From assembly GCA_029891385.1 (NCBI GenBank), contig CM057226.1, forward strand, positions 90,776,977-90,840,976: a stretch of 64,000 nucleotides of DNA. Direction: 5' to 3'. Shown here piece by piece: positions 12,022 to 22,417 of this stretch. The stretch is from Erythroxylum novogranatense. Lineage: Eukaryota; Streptophyta; Magnoliopsida; Malpighiales; Erythroxylaceae. The notes beneath the pieces are model-generated. The model was not told the origin of the DNA. It did not search any database and saw nothing but the letters and a program-made list of their open reading frames with translations. Positions within the stretch are counted from its first letter, which is position 1. Every line of letters begins with the position of its first letter. Made by a program: the position numbers and the translations under genes.

Positions 12022-13634
12022 TTATGGCTTTTTTGTTGCTGACTGACCCTCAGCGATCTGCCTGGCATATCGCTTCCTTCCTTTGACGGTGGATCCCCCT
12101 GTTGCGCTTTCGCCAAAAATCATGTTGATGACCTTGACCGGTCGGTCATCCTGCTGTCCGGTATTTCTGTCATCTCTAGCTCTGGACTGTCCTCTCGTAC
12201 CGCGTCGGTCGTCCATATTCCTGGTCTGCCTTTTATCATCATTCCTGTGTTGTCTCCATGGTTTTCGCCAATTGTCAGACCGACCGCTCCTACCCTCATT
12301 CTCCCATTCGGCATTTGTACCGTACTTCAAGAATCTGCCGAGCTTTCCCCTCTGAATAAGGGATTCGATTTCCCTCTTTAAGTCCAAACAATCCTCCGTA
12401 TCATGACCCACATCTCTATGAAATCAGCAATATAGATCGGGGTCTCTCTTTTTTTAGGGGAGTTTTCAAGTCATTAGGCTTTCGGAGGGGTTCCCTCTGC
12501 TCTCATGGCTGCCAGTACTTCCGCATATCGTCTGTTGAGCGGGGTGAAGAGTTCTCGTCAACGTCCCTGTCGATCGATCGGCTTTCTCCAGCTCGACTGA
12601 TCCTTTTGTCGCTTGTGTGAACTATCTGCTCTGTCATTTGGCGAACGATCATCCGCCCTACGCTTCGTATTTTCCAGCACTTCTTCGAGCTGGATATATT
12701 TATCCGCACTGTTTCTTATCTCTTGGATAGATCTGGGCTGATCGAGGGCCAATGACTTTTTGAATTCGTCATCCCTCGTGTTGCTCATAAGTGCGGCCAA
12801 CATGGATGAGCAGGTGAGGTCAGGGACTTCGACAGCTTCGTTGTTGAATCGAGTGATGAACTCCCTTAAACTCTCATTCCTTCCTTGGGTCAACTGCATC
12901 ACTTCCAAGGTAGTCTTCTGCGACCGTTTACTTGTGGCGAACTGGTTGAGGAATAGCGACTTAAAGTCCTCAAAACAAGTGATGCAGTTCGGAGGTAAAC
13001 TGTTGAACCATCGTCGAGCTCCTTCTTGAAAGGCTATGCAGAAAGCCTTGCATTGAATGGCGTCTGGAACGCAATGCAAGTTCATCATCGACTGGAAGTG
13101 TTGTAGATAGTCCAGGGGATCGATCTTCCCAGTTTATTTTTCTGGCGTTGGTATCTTTGTACCGACCGCTGGGAGGCTATCCAAGATTGTCGGGATGAAG
13201 GGAGAGCTATATTGCGCTGATGGATGATCCGGACGGGAATTCATAGCCACATTGATCCGATCGTCCACGATCTTTTTTAGGACTTCCGCAGAATGGCGAT
13301 CGGTTATCATACCAATCTGTCGTGCGAGTGTCTGCTGTTGTTCCTGCTGAGACTGTAGAATTTGGCGAATCAATAGATCAGCCGCTTCCTCGATCTGTTT
13401 TCGGGTGAGGGAGATTTGTTGTGGTGCAGGAGGATTTGCATCCAGGGGGCGCTGGAAACTTGGATGCGTATTGGTCTCAGCATTGTCCTCCAGGGCTACG
13501 CTCTGTTCTTCTTGATCTGGATTCTGAGGTTGTGGTTGATCATTCGGGTGCGACGATTGTGTGCGTGAATCATGATGTGTTGACGGAAGAGTGGCAGGTA
13601 ACTGCAAACCCATCCGCTGTAGCGCAAGTGCCAC
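12022..13634 (-). pseudogene. Gag of the Tat-type element, interrupted
   Basis: The frame starts at 13634 with a Gln/Pro-rich N-terminus, then meets a stop at 13136-13134 and continues in the same frame through the Retrotrans_gag core: FQEGARRWFNSLPPNCITCF, then FLNQFATSKRSQKTTLEVMQ and ESLREFITRFNNEAVEVPDL. It is disrupted again around 12558, and part of the frame resumes with YAEVLAAMRAEGTPPKA. A further stop precedes [20 protein letters not shown] (from about 12415), which is the conserved Cys/His motif region of Tat Gag, followed by a basic Arg/Gly/Asp-rich tail. At least two nonsense codons and one frameshift make it non-functional. Confidence 0.8.
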
Positions 13635-13707
13635 AACGACGACTATATCAAGGTTGGCTGCTGCCGCCTTCCTGATCTGCGTATTTCTGGACGTGGTGCC
13701 CTGATGT

Positions 13708-13730
13708 CTGGCCCCACGGTGGGCGCCAAT
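13708..13730 (-). promoter_or_regulatory. Primer-binding-site region of the Tat-type element
   Basis: Immediately internal to the 5' LTR the minus strand reads ATTGGCGCCCACCGTGG. The TGGCGCC core at this position is typical of a tRNA primer-binding site. I did not assign the tRNA. Confidence 0.55.
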
Positions 13731-14081
13731 TGGTTACGCCGATTTTGGTGAAATTTGAGCGTTCTTTGTTGGATCCATGAGATTGTCGTTTTGAGTGAGA
13801 GAGTACCTGCAAAACAACACAAGACATGCCGGGGGTTGATATCCGGCAGGCCCCTTCGACGCTCAAGTTAGTCTTTTGGTGAGGGTTTAGGTCGCTATAA
13901 AACAGAGAGAATTAGGATTCTAATGTCGTACCTGTATTATGGCAAAGTGATACCTTATATATGGAATACTAGGTTTAAATCTTCACGTATGCAGGGGAGG
14001 TTTCTGCAAATGAGCCAGGTTTCTGCGAATGGCCGTGAACTCATAGACCCGGGCCCGGGCCTAGCACGGCCGACCCAACCA
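13731..14081 (-). repeat. 5' LTR of the Tat-type element
   Basis: This 351-bp direct repeat partner of 6852-7194 has TG/CA ends and TCCAC directly outside. Several small indels and substitutions separate the two copies. Confidence 0.85.
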
Positions 14082-14086
14082 TCCAC

Positions 14087-14497
14087 TTTTGAAACAAAAG
14101 TACTTTAGAAAGTACAATAATTATTAAAACATAATAACTATTATTTGTGACTGTACAATTTATACATACACACGTGAAAATTGTCATTTCTATTTCATAA
14201 TTATAGATTTTAGTTTTTCATTCGGGTAAAGTGAAGTGTATCATGTATTCATCAGTAAAGCAATGTGGTGAGGATGGACTCAAAAGTAATTATATTTTGA
14301 TCAATCAGCAAAAAGATCATAAACGATTAAACAAATCACCGAATTTTCTTGTACTACATTGTGATTGTGCACTTAAAATGATATAGCCACCACCTTTGCC
14401 TAGAGATTTTGCAATGGTAAGTGATCAATAATCTTGTGTTGGACAACTCTAGAACAGCATATATATCATAAGTTTTCTTGTCAATTGTAGTCAATGG
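14087..14497. other. AT-rich spacer
   Basis: No coding potential was recognised. It probably includes former 3' UTR of the lipase pseudogene on the minus strand. Confidence 0.5.
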
Positions 14498-15487
14498 TCA
14501 ACTTTTTCTTACATCCAAATCGGAGACACTCCTGAAGTACGGATCTTGAGCTCGGAGGTACAGCGATACTTGTCCTAACCGTGTTATATTAGTGTAGTCT
14601 TGAGGGTTGGGAGCCGATAAACCAGGGAAGAGGAGTCCATACAATCTAATAAGCTTGACCACCCAACCTTCCCTATATTCTGGCCCTTTTATATAGGGTA
14701 TAATGAAGCTTCTTATCAGCTCCCAAATGGCAGTAAAAAACATGGAAATTGCAGAAAATGTTGTGAAGTAATTATTACATGGTTCCTCTGGTACTATCTG
14801 CATCGAAAATGACAGTCAACCCCAAAGTTCATGAGCTCAATAGTTCAATACTTCCCCTATCTATCATATACCTTTCCTTTATAGCAGCTGTTAAAGTAGA
14901 GACAGGTCCCGAAGTGCTTGAACAGAAATGTAGAATCGTCGTCTGTTAGTAGCCTAGTAACAACATCATTGGAATAAACAAACCTCAGGTACTTAAAACC
15001 GTAGGTTTGCAACAAGTTTTTCATGAATCTCAAGAATTCCGTATCTCCAACCCTCGGCTGTCCAAATGTGTAGACACCCTCTAATCTTTCTAATAACTCT
15101 GCCTCACCATGCAAGGCTAGAACGGCTGGGAAGAGAATTGCGAGCGCACCACCCATGCTATATGGCCTATTAAAATGAACTTGGTCCTCCTGTTTTCTTT
15201 CAAGCGTTTTCTCAGCTCTTCCCTGATAGAGTAGTAAGCTATCGGTCTCTCGGTTTCTTGTTCAATCTTGGGTGGCCAACCTTCATTAATTATTAGCCCC
15301 AACGCTTTCATAAACCGTCCATGAATTTTTCCCATTTGAGGAAACTTGTACCAGGAGATATCCATATCAGTACACCAATCTTCGGGATCAAAGGCTTCAG
15401 TGCCTCTAAAGGCCACTACAATCAAGTCTTGGTCCCCAGTTTTGTCGTGAAACATGAAGGCTTGCGTCGAACGTTTTCTTTGACAAT
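14498..15487 (-). pseudogene. Class 3 (oil-body-type) lipase, truncated and frameshifted
   Basis: Class 3 lipases of this plant group (OBL-like) hydrolyse triacylglycerol. On the minus strand the exon from 15487 encodes the alpha/beta-hydrolase core: LIVVAFRGTEAFDPEDWCTD, then KFILIGH. At about 15158-15163 two extra bases break the nucleophile elbow that should read GHSMGG; the frame resumes at MGGALAILFPAVLALHGEAE and continues with VYTFGQPRVGDTEF and YSNDVVTRLL (catalytic Asp). An intron (14871-14798, GT-AG) joins it to the last exon with IVPEEPCNNYF, FIIPYIKGPEYREGW and GLSAPNPQDYTN, with a stop at 14498. The family usually has His in the GLSAH segment (from memory); Pro is here. The N-terminal third, with its membrane region, is missing upstream. 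Two independent defects make loss of function likely. Confidence 0.85.
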
Positions 15488-15797
15488 CTAACAAGAAAAT
15501 GTTACAGTGACGAGGATAAGAAGATTAAGGAGAAGCTTTTTGTTTAGAATTGCACAAACAGATCACCATTTTGTGTGCATTTCTTTATGATACATTATGT
15601 TTATGTCATCGAGGTATGAGTATCTTGTATATATGTTATCAATACTTATTGAGGTACTTGTAACCTCATTTTGGACTTATGATTAAGAGATTGTTGGCTC
15701 TTCTTTGACATCCTATTGTGGCCACATATTGTTATATTAATCTAGCAATTTGTTTCTATTATTTATTGATGTTGATTATGTTGTCCAAGTGGGAGAA
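15488..15797. other. Non-coding spacer ending in a purine tract
   Basis: No lipase exon was found here. The end, GTCCAAGTGGGAGAA (about 15783-15797), resembles the polypurine tract that precedes a Copia-type 3' LTR. The block may therefore be the 3' untranslated remnant of an older retrotransposon that truncated the lipase gene. Confidence 0.4.
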
Positions 15798-16489
15798 TGA
15801 TAGAATTTTGTCATTAATTTTGTAGACTAACATAATAAACATAATTTTGTGCAAACCTCGATTAATTTGATGTCAAGATAACTGAGCTTGTTAATTCTCT
15901 CTTTAACATGTCATTAGGCCTATGTTCATGGGCTTGCTATGATAGGTAGGCTTGGCCCATGTTTTACAGTGCATAGGAGGCCCTACTGCTAGTCAATCTT
16001 AAATACAGTCGCCCCATTGAAAACTGTGTGTGCTTTTGCTAATTAGGATTTAGAATAACAGTAGTCAATTCTCTGCGTGTCTGTCACGTCGCTTCACAGA
16101 AAATAACAATGGATTCAATTGTTCCACAATTTCTAGGTATTTGTCTATACAATTATTGATTCTAGTATATTGCAATTTTAAGATTAATTAATTGTGTTGA
16201 TTAATTACAAAATTAATATGAAATTTTGTGTTTAATTTTCCTTCAGACTAACATCAGAGATCTTTGGTGGTGATGGAAAAGTGTCTTCAATATAGCTGAT
16301 AAGGTCAAAGATAATTAAGAATGCTTAGACTTGATTTGTCATACAAAACAATTTGTTGAATCCAAAGATGTGGTCAGAGAGAAATTGATGAATGATAAAG
16401 TAGAAAATTTATTGTTTGTTATTCAATTTGTTAATTTATTGTTGATTTTATAGTGCTTCTATTGCTAATATTTATTATACTTATGTTAC
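15798..16489 (+). repeat. Older retrotransposon LTR-like fragment, part 1
   Basis: It starts TGATAGAATTTTG right after a purine tract and has no coding capacity. It is cut by the Copia element: its last five bases GTTAC (16485-16489) are repeated after that element, and the sequence resumes at 21227. The LTR interpretation is inference; what is certain is that it is older than the insertion. Confidence 0.45.
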
Positions 16490-16679
16490 TATTACTGTAT
16501 ATCATCATTTTTAGTTTGTTTGTTGCTGTATATAATTAGGCAATTAGTTAGTTTTAATTATTTAGTTAAATGGCATGTGTTGCTCACGTGATGCACAGTT
16601 TGTATATAAGAGCTTGTATGTTCTCCTGTTAAATCAATGAGAAAGTTTTCACATTTCTCAAGATACTCTGATTATTATA
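16490..16679 (+). repeat. 5' LTR of the Copia element
   Basis: 190 bp, starting TATTACTG and ending GATTATTATA, so the termini are TA...TA rather than TG...CA. It contains TTGTATATAAGAGC, a likely TATA region, near 16609-16622. Confidence 0.93.
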
Positions 16680-16691
16680 TGGTATCAGAGC
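16680..16691 (+). promoter_or_regulatory. Primer-binding site, initiator Met-tRNA type
   Basis: TGGTATCAGAGC lies directly after the LTR with no spacer. It is complementary to the 3' end of plant initiator tRNA-Met, the usual Copia primer. Confidence 0.93.
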
Positions 16692-16794
16692 ATTTACACG
16701 CGTTTCCTGCGTAACCACTCTTTTTCTCAGCCATTTTCTTGCCCTTTCTCAGTTTCCAAACATTTTTTTTTGTCTTCTTTTCTCATCGATTCCG

Positions 16795-19700
16795 ATGGCT
16801 AATGAAGATTTTAATAACGGAAATAATCCGTATTTCCTTCACCAGAGTGATAATCCTGGTCTTTCTCTGGTTTCTCAACCTTTATCCTCTGATAATTACA
16901 ACACTTGGAAGCGTTCGATGATGATGGCATTATCCGCTAAGAACAAGATTAGTTTTATTGATGGCTTGATCCCTCGTCCTGCTTTAACCTCGGCTAATCT
17001 CAATGCTTGGAAGCGGGCTAATGATCTAGTTAACTCTTGGATCATTAACTCTGTTTCAAAGGAGATCTCAGCAAGTTTGCTTTATCATGATGCTGCCTTT
17101 GAAATCTAGAAAGATCTTGAGGCTCGATTTCAACAAAAGAATGGCCCTCGTATCTTTCAATTGAAGAAGAAATTAGCTGAGCTGTCTCAAGGTACACTTT
17201 CTGTTACCTCTTATTTCACGAAATTGAAGATTCTTTGGGAAGAGTTGTACTCCACAAAGCCTCTGTGTTCTTGTTTAGCTTGCTTTTGTGGTGGTGTGAG
17301 AAAAATGCTTGATGATTATCAGCGTGAATATGTTATGGCTTTTTTTATGGGACTTAATGAATCTTATAGCCAGACTAGGAGTAATATTCTATTGATGGAT
17401 CCTTTACCTAGTATTTCCAAAGTATTCTCCCTTGTTCAAGATGAGAATCAAAGGAATATTTGTAGTCCTGTTGTGGCCTCAGATGCAGTTGCCTTTGCCA
17501 CTCAACATAGCACTACTTCGTCTTCAAAGAAAAGTAAACCTAGATGCACTCATTGTGATATTCTTGGTCATACATGTGACAAGTGTTATAAGATCATTGG
17601 CTACCCTCCTGGTTATTTTGATAAGCCAAAACCTGGTAAATCCAAGAATGTTTCTGTTCCTGCATCTGCTTCTGCAAACAATGTGCAAACTGTTATGGAG
17701 CCTGATTCTCTCTCTGCTAGTCAATGTCAACAGTTGATTAACATGCTTACTGCTCAGCTTCGGGTTGCTTCATCTGATGAATGTCTTGTGAACATGGCTA
17801 TGTTTGGTATGATTCTGTCTTATACTACTTCTTTGCCTTTTGATGCTAGTTCATGTTGGATTCTTGATACTGGGGCATCTAGGCATGTTTGTTGTGATAA
17901 GAATCAGTTCATGACCTTTAGGGCAATAAAAAACACTTGTGTCACTCTGCCGAACAAGTCTATTGTACCTGTGAAATTTTCTGGGGATGTTCAAGTCACT
18001 GCAAACATCATTCTTCATGATGTTCTATTTGTTCCTCAGTTCAAGTTTAATCATTATCATTGGAAGTTTGACATCATGTTCTAATTTGGTTTTGTTGTTC
18101 TCTAAAACACAATGCTTGATTCAGGACCAATGCAAGGTGGTTGGCAAGGGTGAATTGAGGCATGGCTTATACATTCTGCAGAGACATTTTGACAATTCTA
18201 TGTTTCATGTGAATTCTGTTTCTTTTGATTCTTGGCACTGTAGGCTTGGTCACCCTAGTGAAGTTGTTTTGAACATTTTAAAAAGTGTTGTTTCTATTCC
18301 TGCATGTAATAAGAATGCACCTTGTTGTGTATGTCCTCTTGCTAAGCAAAAGAGGTTACCCTTTGTTTCTTTGAATAAAATGGCTTCACAACCTTTTGCC
18401 CTTATTCATTGTGATATTTGGGGTCCATATAAGCATCAAACACCTGTTGGTCAGCAGTTCTTTCTCACTATTGTTGATGATTGTACTCGTACAACATGGA
18501 CTTTCTTGATGCAACACAAATCTGAGGTTCAGACTTTAATTCCTAATTTCATTTCTATGGTTAAGAGGTAGTTTTTCAAAGATGTTCAGATGGTTAGGTC
18601 TGATAATGCACCAGAGTTAGCTTTTACTGATTTGTTTGGCAAATTAGGTATTGTGCATCAGTTTTCTTGTGTTGAGACTCCTCAGCAGAACTCAGTGGTG
18701 GAAAGAAAACATCAACACTTGTTGTCTGTGGCTAGAGCTCTTTATTTTCAGTCCAAGGTTCCTATTAAATTCTGGGGTGAATGTGTTCTTGCAGCTACAC
18801 ATTTGATTAATCTGTTGCCTGCCGCACCTTTAGGGAATAAGTCTCCTCATGAATTGTTATTCGATGAAAAGCCTGACTATTTGCATCTCAGGACTTTTGG
18901 CTGTTTGTGCTTTGTTTCTACACTCAAGTCCAAGAGAGATAAGTTCAGTGCTCGTGCATTTCCTGTTGTTTTCATGGGCTATCCTGCAAGTATGAAAGGA
19001 TACAAATTGTATGATATCAATAATCATAGGTTTGTTATATCCAAAAATGTTACTTTTCATGAACACATTTTTTCGTTTCATACAATTGCCACTGATGTTT
19101 TTATAGATCCATTTCGATCTTGTGTTGCCTAAACACATTCATATTGTTCATGATGATTCTCATGGTTATCTTTGGTAATTTCTTGCACATAATTCTCACT
19201 CCTCTACGCTAATGACCACCAACCGAATGCCTCCATTCCTGAAACTTCTTCTTCTGATGCATCAAACCACCAATCAAATTCATCATTTCATGAGGTTACA
19301 GCTCCTGCAACATTAACCCATCAACCAGAATTACCTCAGTTAAGAAAATCTTCTAGACTTCCGAAAAAACATGTTTATCTAAATGATTTTCATTGTAATG
19401 CTACTGTCAAGTATCCTATACAACATCATCTCTCTTATGAATTGCTTTCCCCATCACATAGCAACTTCATTGCTAATATAACCTCTCATTATGAACCTGA
19501 ATACTATCATCAAGCTGCAAAGTTTCCTGAGTGGTGTGCAGCAATGGATGATGAACTTCAGGCCATGGAAGATTTGAAAATGTGGTCTGTAGTTCCTTTA
19601 CCTGCAGGAAAGAAAGCAATTGATTGTAAGTGAGTTTTTAAAGTGAAACATAGGGCAGATGGTACTGTTGACAGGTACAAAGCACGTTTAGTGGCTAAGG

Positions 19701-21023
19701 GATTTACACAGCTTGAGGGCATTGATTATAATGAAACATTCTCACCAGTGGCTAAAATGACAAATTTTAAAGTCTTGTTGTCACTTGCAGCAGCCAAGAA
19801 CTGGAAGTTTTTACAGATGGATGTTAATAATGCATTCCTTAATGGTATACTTGATGAGGAGGTTTATATGAAATTGCCTCCGAGCTATAGAGGAGAGAAT
19901 CCAGGCATGGTTTGTAAGCTGCACAAGTCCATATATGGCTTGAAACAGGCTTCTAGGCAGTGGTACACCGCTTTTTCTGGTGTGGTCACGAAGTTTGGTT
20001 TTACTCAGTCTCCTCATGAACATAGCCTTTTTACTAAAGGTTCGGGAGTTGATTTTGTTGCTCTTTTGGTCTATGTAGATGATATAGTTCTTGCAGGGCA
20101 GAATTTGGATGGATTACATAAGGTCAAAGAGGTTTTGCAGTTATCTTTCAAGCTTAAAGATCTCGGTACTTTAAAGTACTTTCTTGGTTTTGAAATTGCC
20201 CATTCTATTTCTGGTATCTCCGTGTCCCAACGAAGGTATTGTCTTCAATTGTTGGAGGACACTGGTCAGTTGGGAGCCAAGCCAGCAGAGGTACCTATGA
20301 TTCCTTCCCAGAAGCTTAGTGTTGATGAAGGTGAACTTTTGGATGATCCCTTGGTTTACAGACGATTAATTGGTAGACTTCTTTACTTGACTCATACCAG
20401 GCCTGATATTACACATTCAGTGCACTGCCTTAGTCAATTTGTTTCTTCTCCTAGACAACCTCACATGAAAGCTGCTTATCATCTTTTAGCTTATTTGAAG
20501 AAAAATTCGGCTCTTGGATTGTTTTATCCATGTGATTCCAATCTGCATCTTACCGCTGGATTCGGATTATGCTTCCTGTCCTGATACAAGAAGAAGTGTC
20601 TCCGGTTATTGTGTGTATTTAGGAGATTCTTTGATTTCTTGGCGGTCCAAGAAACAAGCAGTGGTTAGCCGTTCTTCTGTCGAAGCTGAGTACCGAGCTA
20701 TGGCGGTTGTGACTTATGAATTGGTCTGGCTTGCGGCCATTCTTGATTCATTTCTTGTCCCTCAATCATATGTCCGATTGTTTTGTGACAATCAATCTGC
20801 ATTACATATTGCTACTAATCCTGTTTTTCATGAACGGACAAAACACATTGAAGTGGATTGTCATTTTGTGCGAGATAAGGTTCGAGATGGTTTTTTGAAG
20901 TTGTTTCATGTTCATACATCGAACCAGTTGGCAGACGTCTTCACCAAATCATTATATGCTCCAGCGTTTTATCAGTTCATTGGCAAGATGGGTCTTCTCA
21001 GCATCCACGCAGCACCATCTTGA
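16795..21023 (+). pseudogene. Copia Gag-Pol polyprotein with stops and frameshifts
   Basis: ATG at 16795 begins the plant Copia gag domain (SSDNYNTWKRSMMMALSAKN). Next come a zinc knuckle CTHCDILGHTCDKC (about 17545), protease ILDTGASRHVC (about 17860), integrase with HHCC region (WHCRLGHP ... CCVCPLAKQ) and catalytic D-D-E (HCDIWGP, VRSDNAPEL, VVERKH). Reverse transcriptase follows with QMDVNNAFLNG and YVDD (about 20072), then RNase H ([23 protein letters not shown]) ending at 21023. Defects: TAG at 17107, TAG at 18569, TGA at 19631; frameshifts near 18050, near 19125, between 19180 and 19440, and near 20550. Two of the stops stand where Trp is expected and one where Gln is expected. No frame supports a functional polyprotein. 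Confidence 0.93.
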
Positions 21024-21031
21024 GGGGGGTG

Positions 21032-21221
21032 TATTACTGTATATCATCATTTTTAGTTTGTTTGTTGCTGTATATAATTAGGCAATTAGTTAGTTTTAAT
21101 TATTTAGTTAAATGGCATGTGTTGCTCACGTGATGCACAGCTTGTATATAAGAGCTTGTACGTTCTCCTGTTAAATCAATGAGAAAGTTTTCACATTTCT
21201 CAAGATACTCTGATTATTATA
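21032..21221 (+). repeat. 3' LTR of the Copia element
   Basis: 190 bp, identical to the 5' LTR except for two T/C differences (CAGTTTG versus CAGCTTG, and TATGTTC versus TACGTTC). It is preceded by the purine tract 21022-21029. Confidence 0.93.
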
Positions 21222-21226
21222 GTTAC

Positions 21227-22412
21227 TATTTGATGTATTTTAATAGTGCACGCTGTTATAGTAGTGCCTTAAAGGCAATCGCCTTTAGCGCATTTTGTAC
21301 AAATTTGTGTACAGTCTTTATAAATAAATAAAGAAAGGCATATTTCATTAATTTGTTGTTCATTATTTATGAACCGATATAGATCTGTAATCAAATTAAT
21401 GAAGTCCATGATATATGACATAGCATGAAGGAAATTATGATGTGATCACACTCGAGATTCCTATCATGTGCAATTATGTCATTATCTAAATTATCCCTAG
21501 TCATAGGATTCCGAGACCGACATCAGAATCCGGAAGACTAGACATCTCATGCTCCTTGATTTGATCAAGCGGTGGATCTCGTAAACCGTAAATATGAGAT
21601 ATTTAGGGTTGAGATGTGGATGCTTACTAGAGGTAGTAAGTACATTGGATGACTCGCCATGAGATCATCACATGGATGTCCTATTCTAATGTCGTTGATA
21701 ATCTTATCATAGAATGGTGCAAGTATCCTTAGACTTGAGGTGCTCAAGGATATCTTGGTCTCGATTCGTGCTTTGACTCCATTCCTTGTTGCTTTACTGA
21801 GGTCGCTCATAGGGTGGTGCTTGGGTACAGTTTGAGGTATTCGAAGGTAATTGAGTAGTCAATAGAGGATTCACCACTTCTGTGATAGCAGAAGATGATA
21901 CCCATGGCCTCTTGTCAGGGTCATTACTTAGAAATCTCTGGCCGGAGTATGTATGTCGTGAAGAGTGTCTTCAGTGACATATAAAGTAATGAGTCCCAGG
22001 ACAAGAACTGAAATCACTGAACTAGATTTGGCGTAGTCGATCTAGTGAGAGTTGACACGTGCCCATACTCATAACCAAGTGGGGTATAGGATGGTGAAAG
22101 GACGAATTGCAAGGTAATTGTCTATGGAAGGGTTCGTGATATGGTCCATGATGAATATATATTCATTCGTCAAACCAATTACTTTCCGGTCAATTGGGGG
22201 TCATGATGTGTTGCTAGATACCACTCATGACTTGCTTAGATTAAGTGTTAATCTAAGTGGCCAACATAACCGGGAACCTAATGGGTCACACGCATAAGAG
22301 TGTCTCGGAGAACTCGTAAAATAGTTTTGGACAGAGTTCCAATATATGGAGAGCAACAGGATTAATTGGATCCCGATGAGATCGAGATATGTCCCGATGA
22401 GATCGCGACATC
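21227..22412 (+). repeat. Older retrotransposon LTR-like fragment, part 2
   Basis: Non-coding continuation of the repeat interrupted at 16489. It includes AAGGCAATCGCCTTTAGCGC. No protein similarity was seen on either strand. It is interrupted on the right by the LARD-like element (target duplication GATAT) and appears to resume at 34066. Confidence 0.45.
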
Positions 22413-22417
22413 GATAT

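Larger units (their letters stand above)
6852..14081 (-). mobile_element. Ty3/gypsy Tat-type (Retand-like) element, internally deleted
   Basis: Two direct repeats (6852-7194 and 13731-14081) begin TG and end CA. The flanks are TTCAC (6847-6851) and TCCAC (14082-14086), a 5-bp target duplication with one change. Reading on the minus strand, the order is 5' LTR, primer-binding-like GGCGCC region, gag, protease, a short integrase C-terminus, an 82-bp tandem array, a long ORF in the opposite direction, purine tract and 3' LTR. The reverse transcriptase, RNase H and integrase core are missing, so the element cannot move alone. An antisense ORF plus tandem repeats downstream of pol is characteristic of Tat-lineage elements such as Retand. 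The LTRs differ at many positions, so the insertion is old. Confidence 0.85.
16490..21221 (+). mobile_element. Ty1/copia retrotransposon, near-identical LTRs
   Basis: This is a full-length 4.73-kb element flanked by a perfect 5-bp target duplication GTTAC (16485-16489 and 21222-21226). The 190-bp LTRs differ at two positions. A TGGTATCAGAGC primer-binding site follows the 5' LTR directly, and GAGGGGGG precedes the 3' LTR. Domain order gag, protease, integrase, reverse transcriptase, RNase H identifies Copia (Pseudoviridae-like). The polyprotein frame has three nonsense codons and several frameshifts, so the copy is non-autonomous. Confidence 0.95.

Noticed and set aside
12083..12355. Plus-strand frame opposite gag
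   Set aside because: Antisense shadow of the Arg/Asp-rich gag tail; Ser/Leu-rich composition follows from the other strand.
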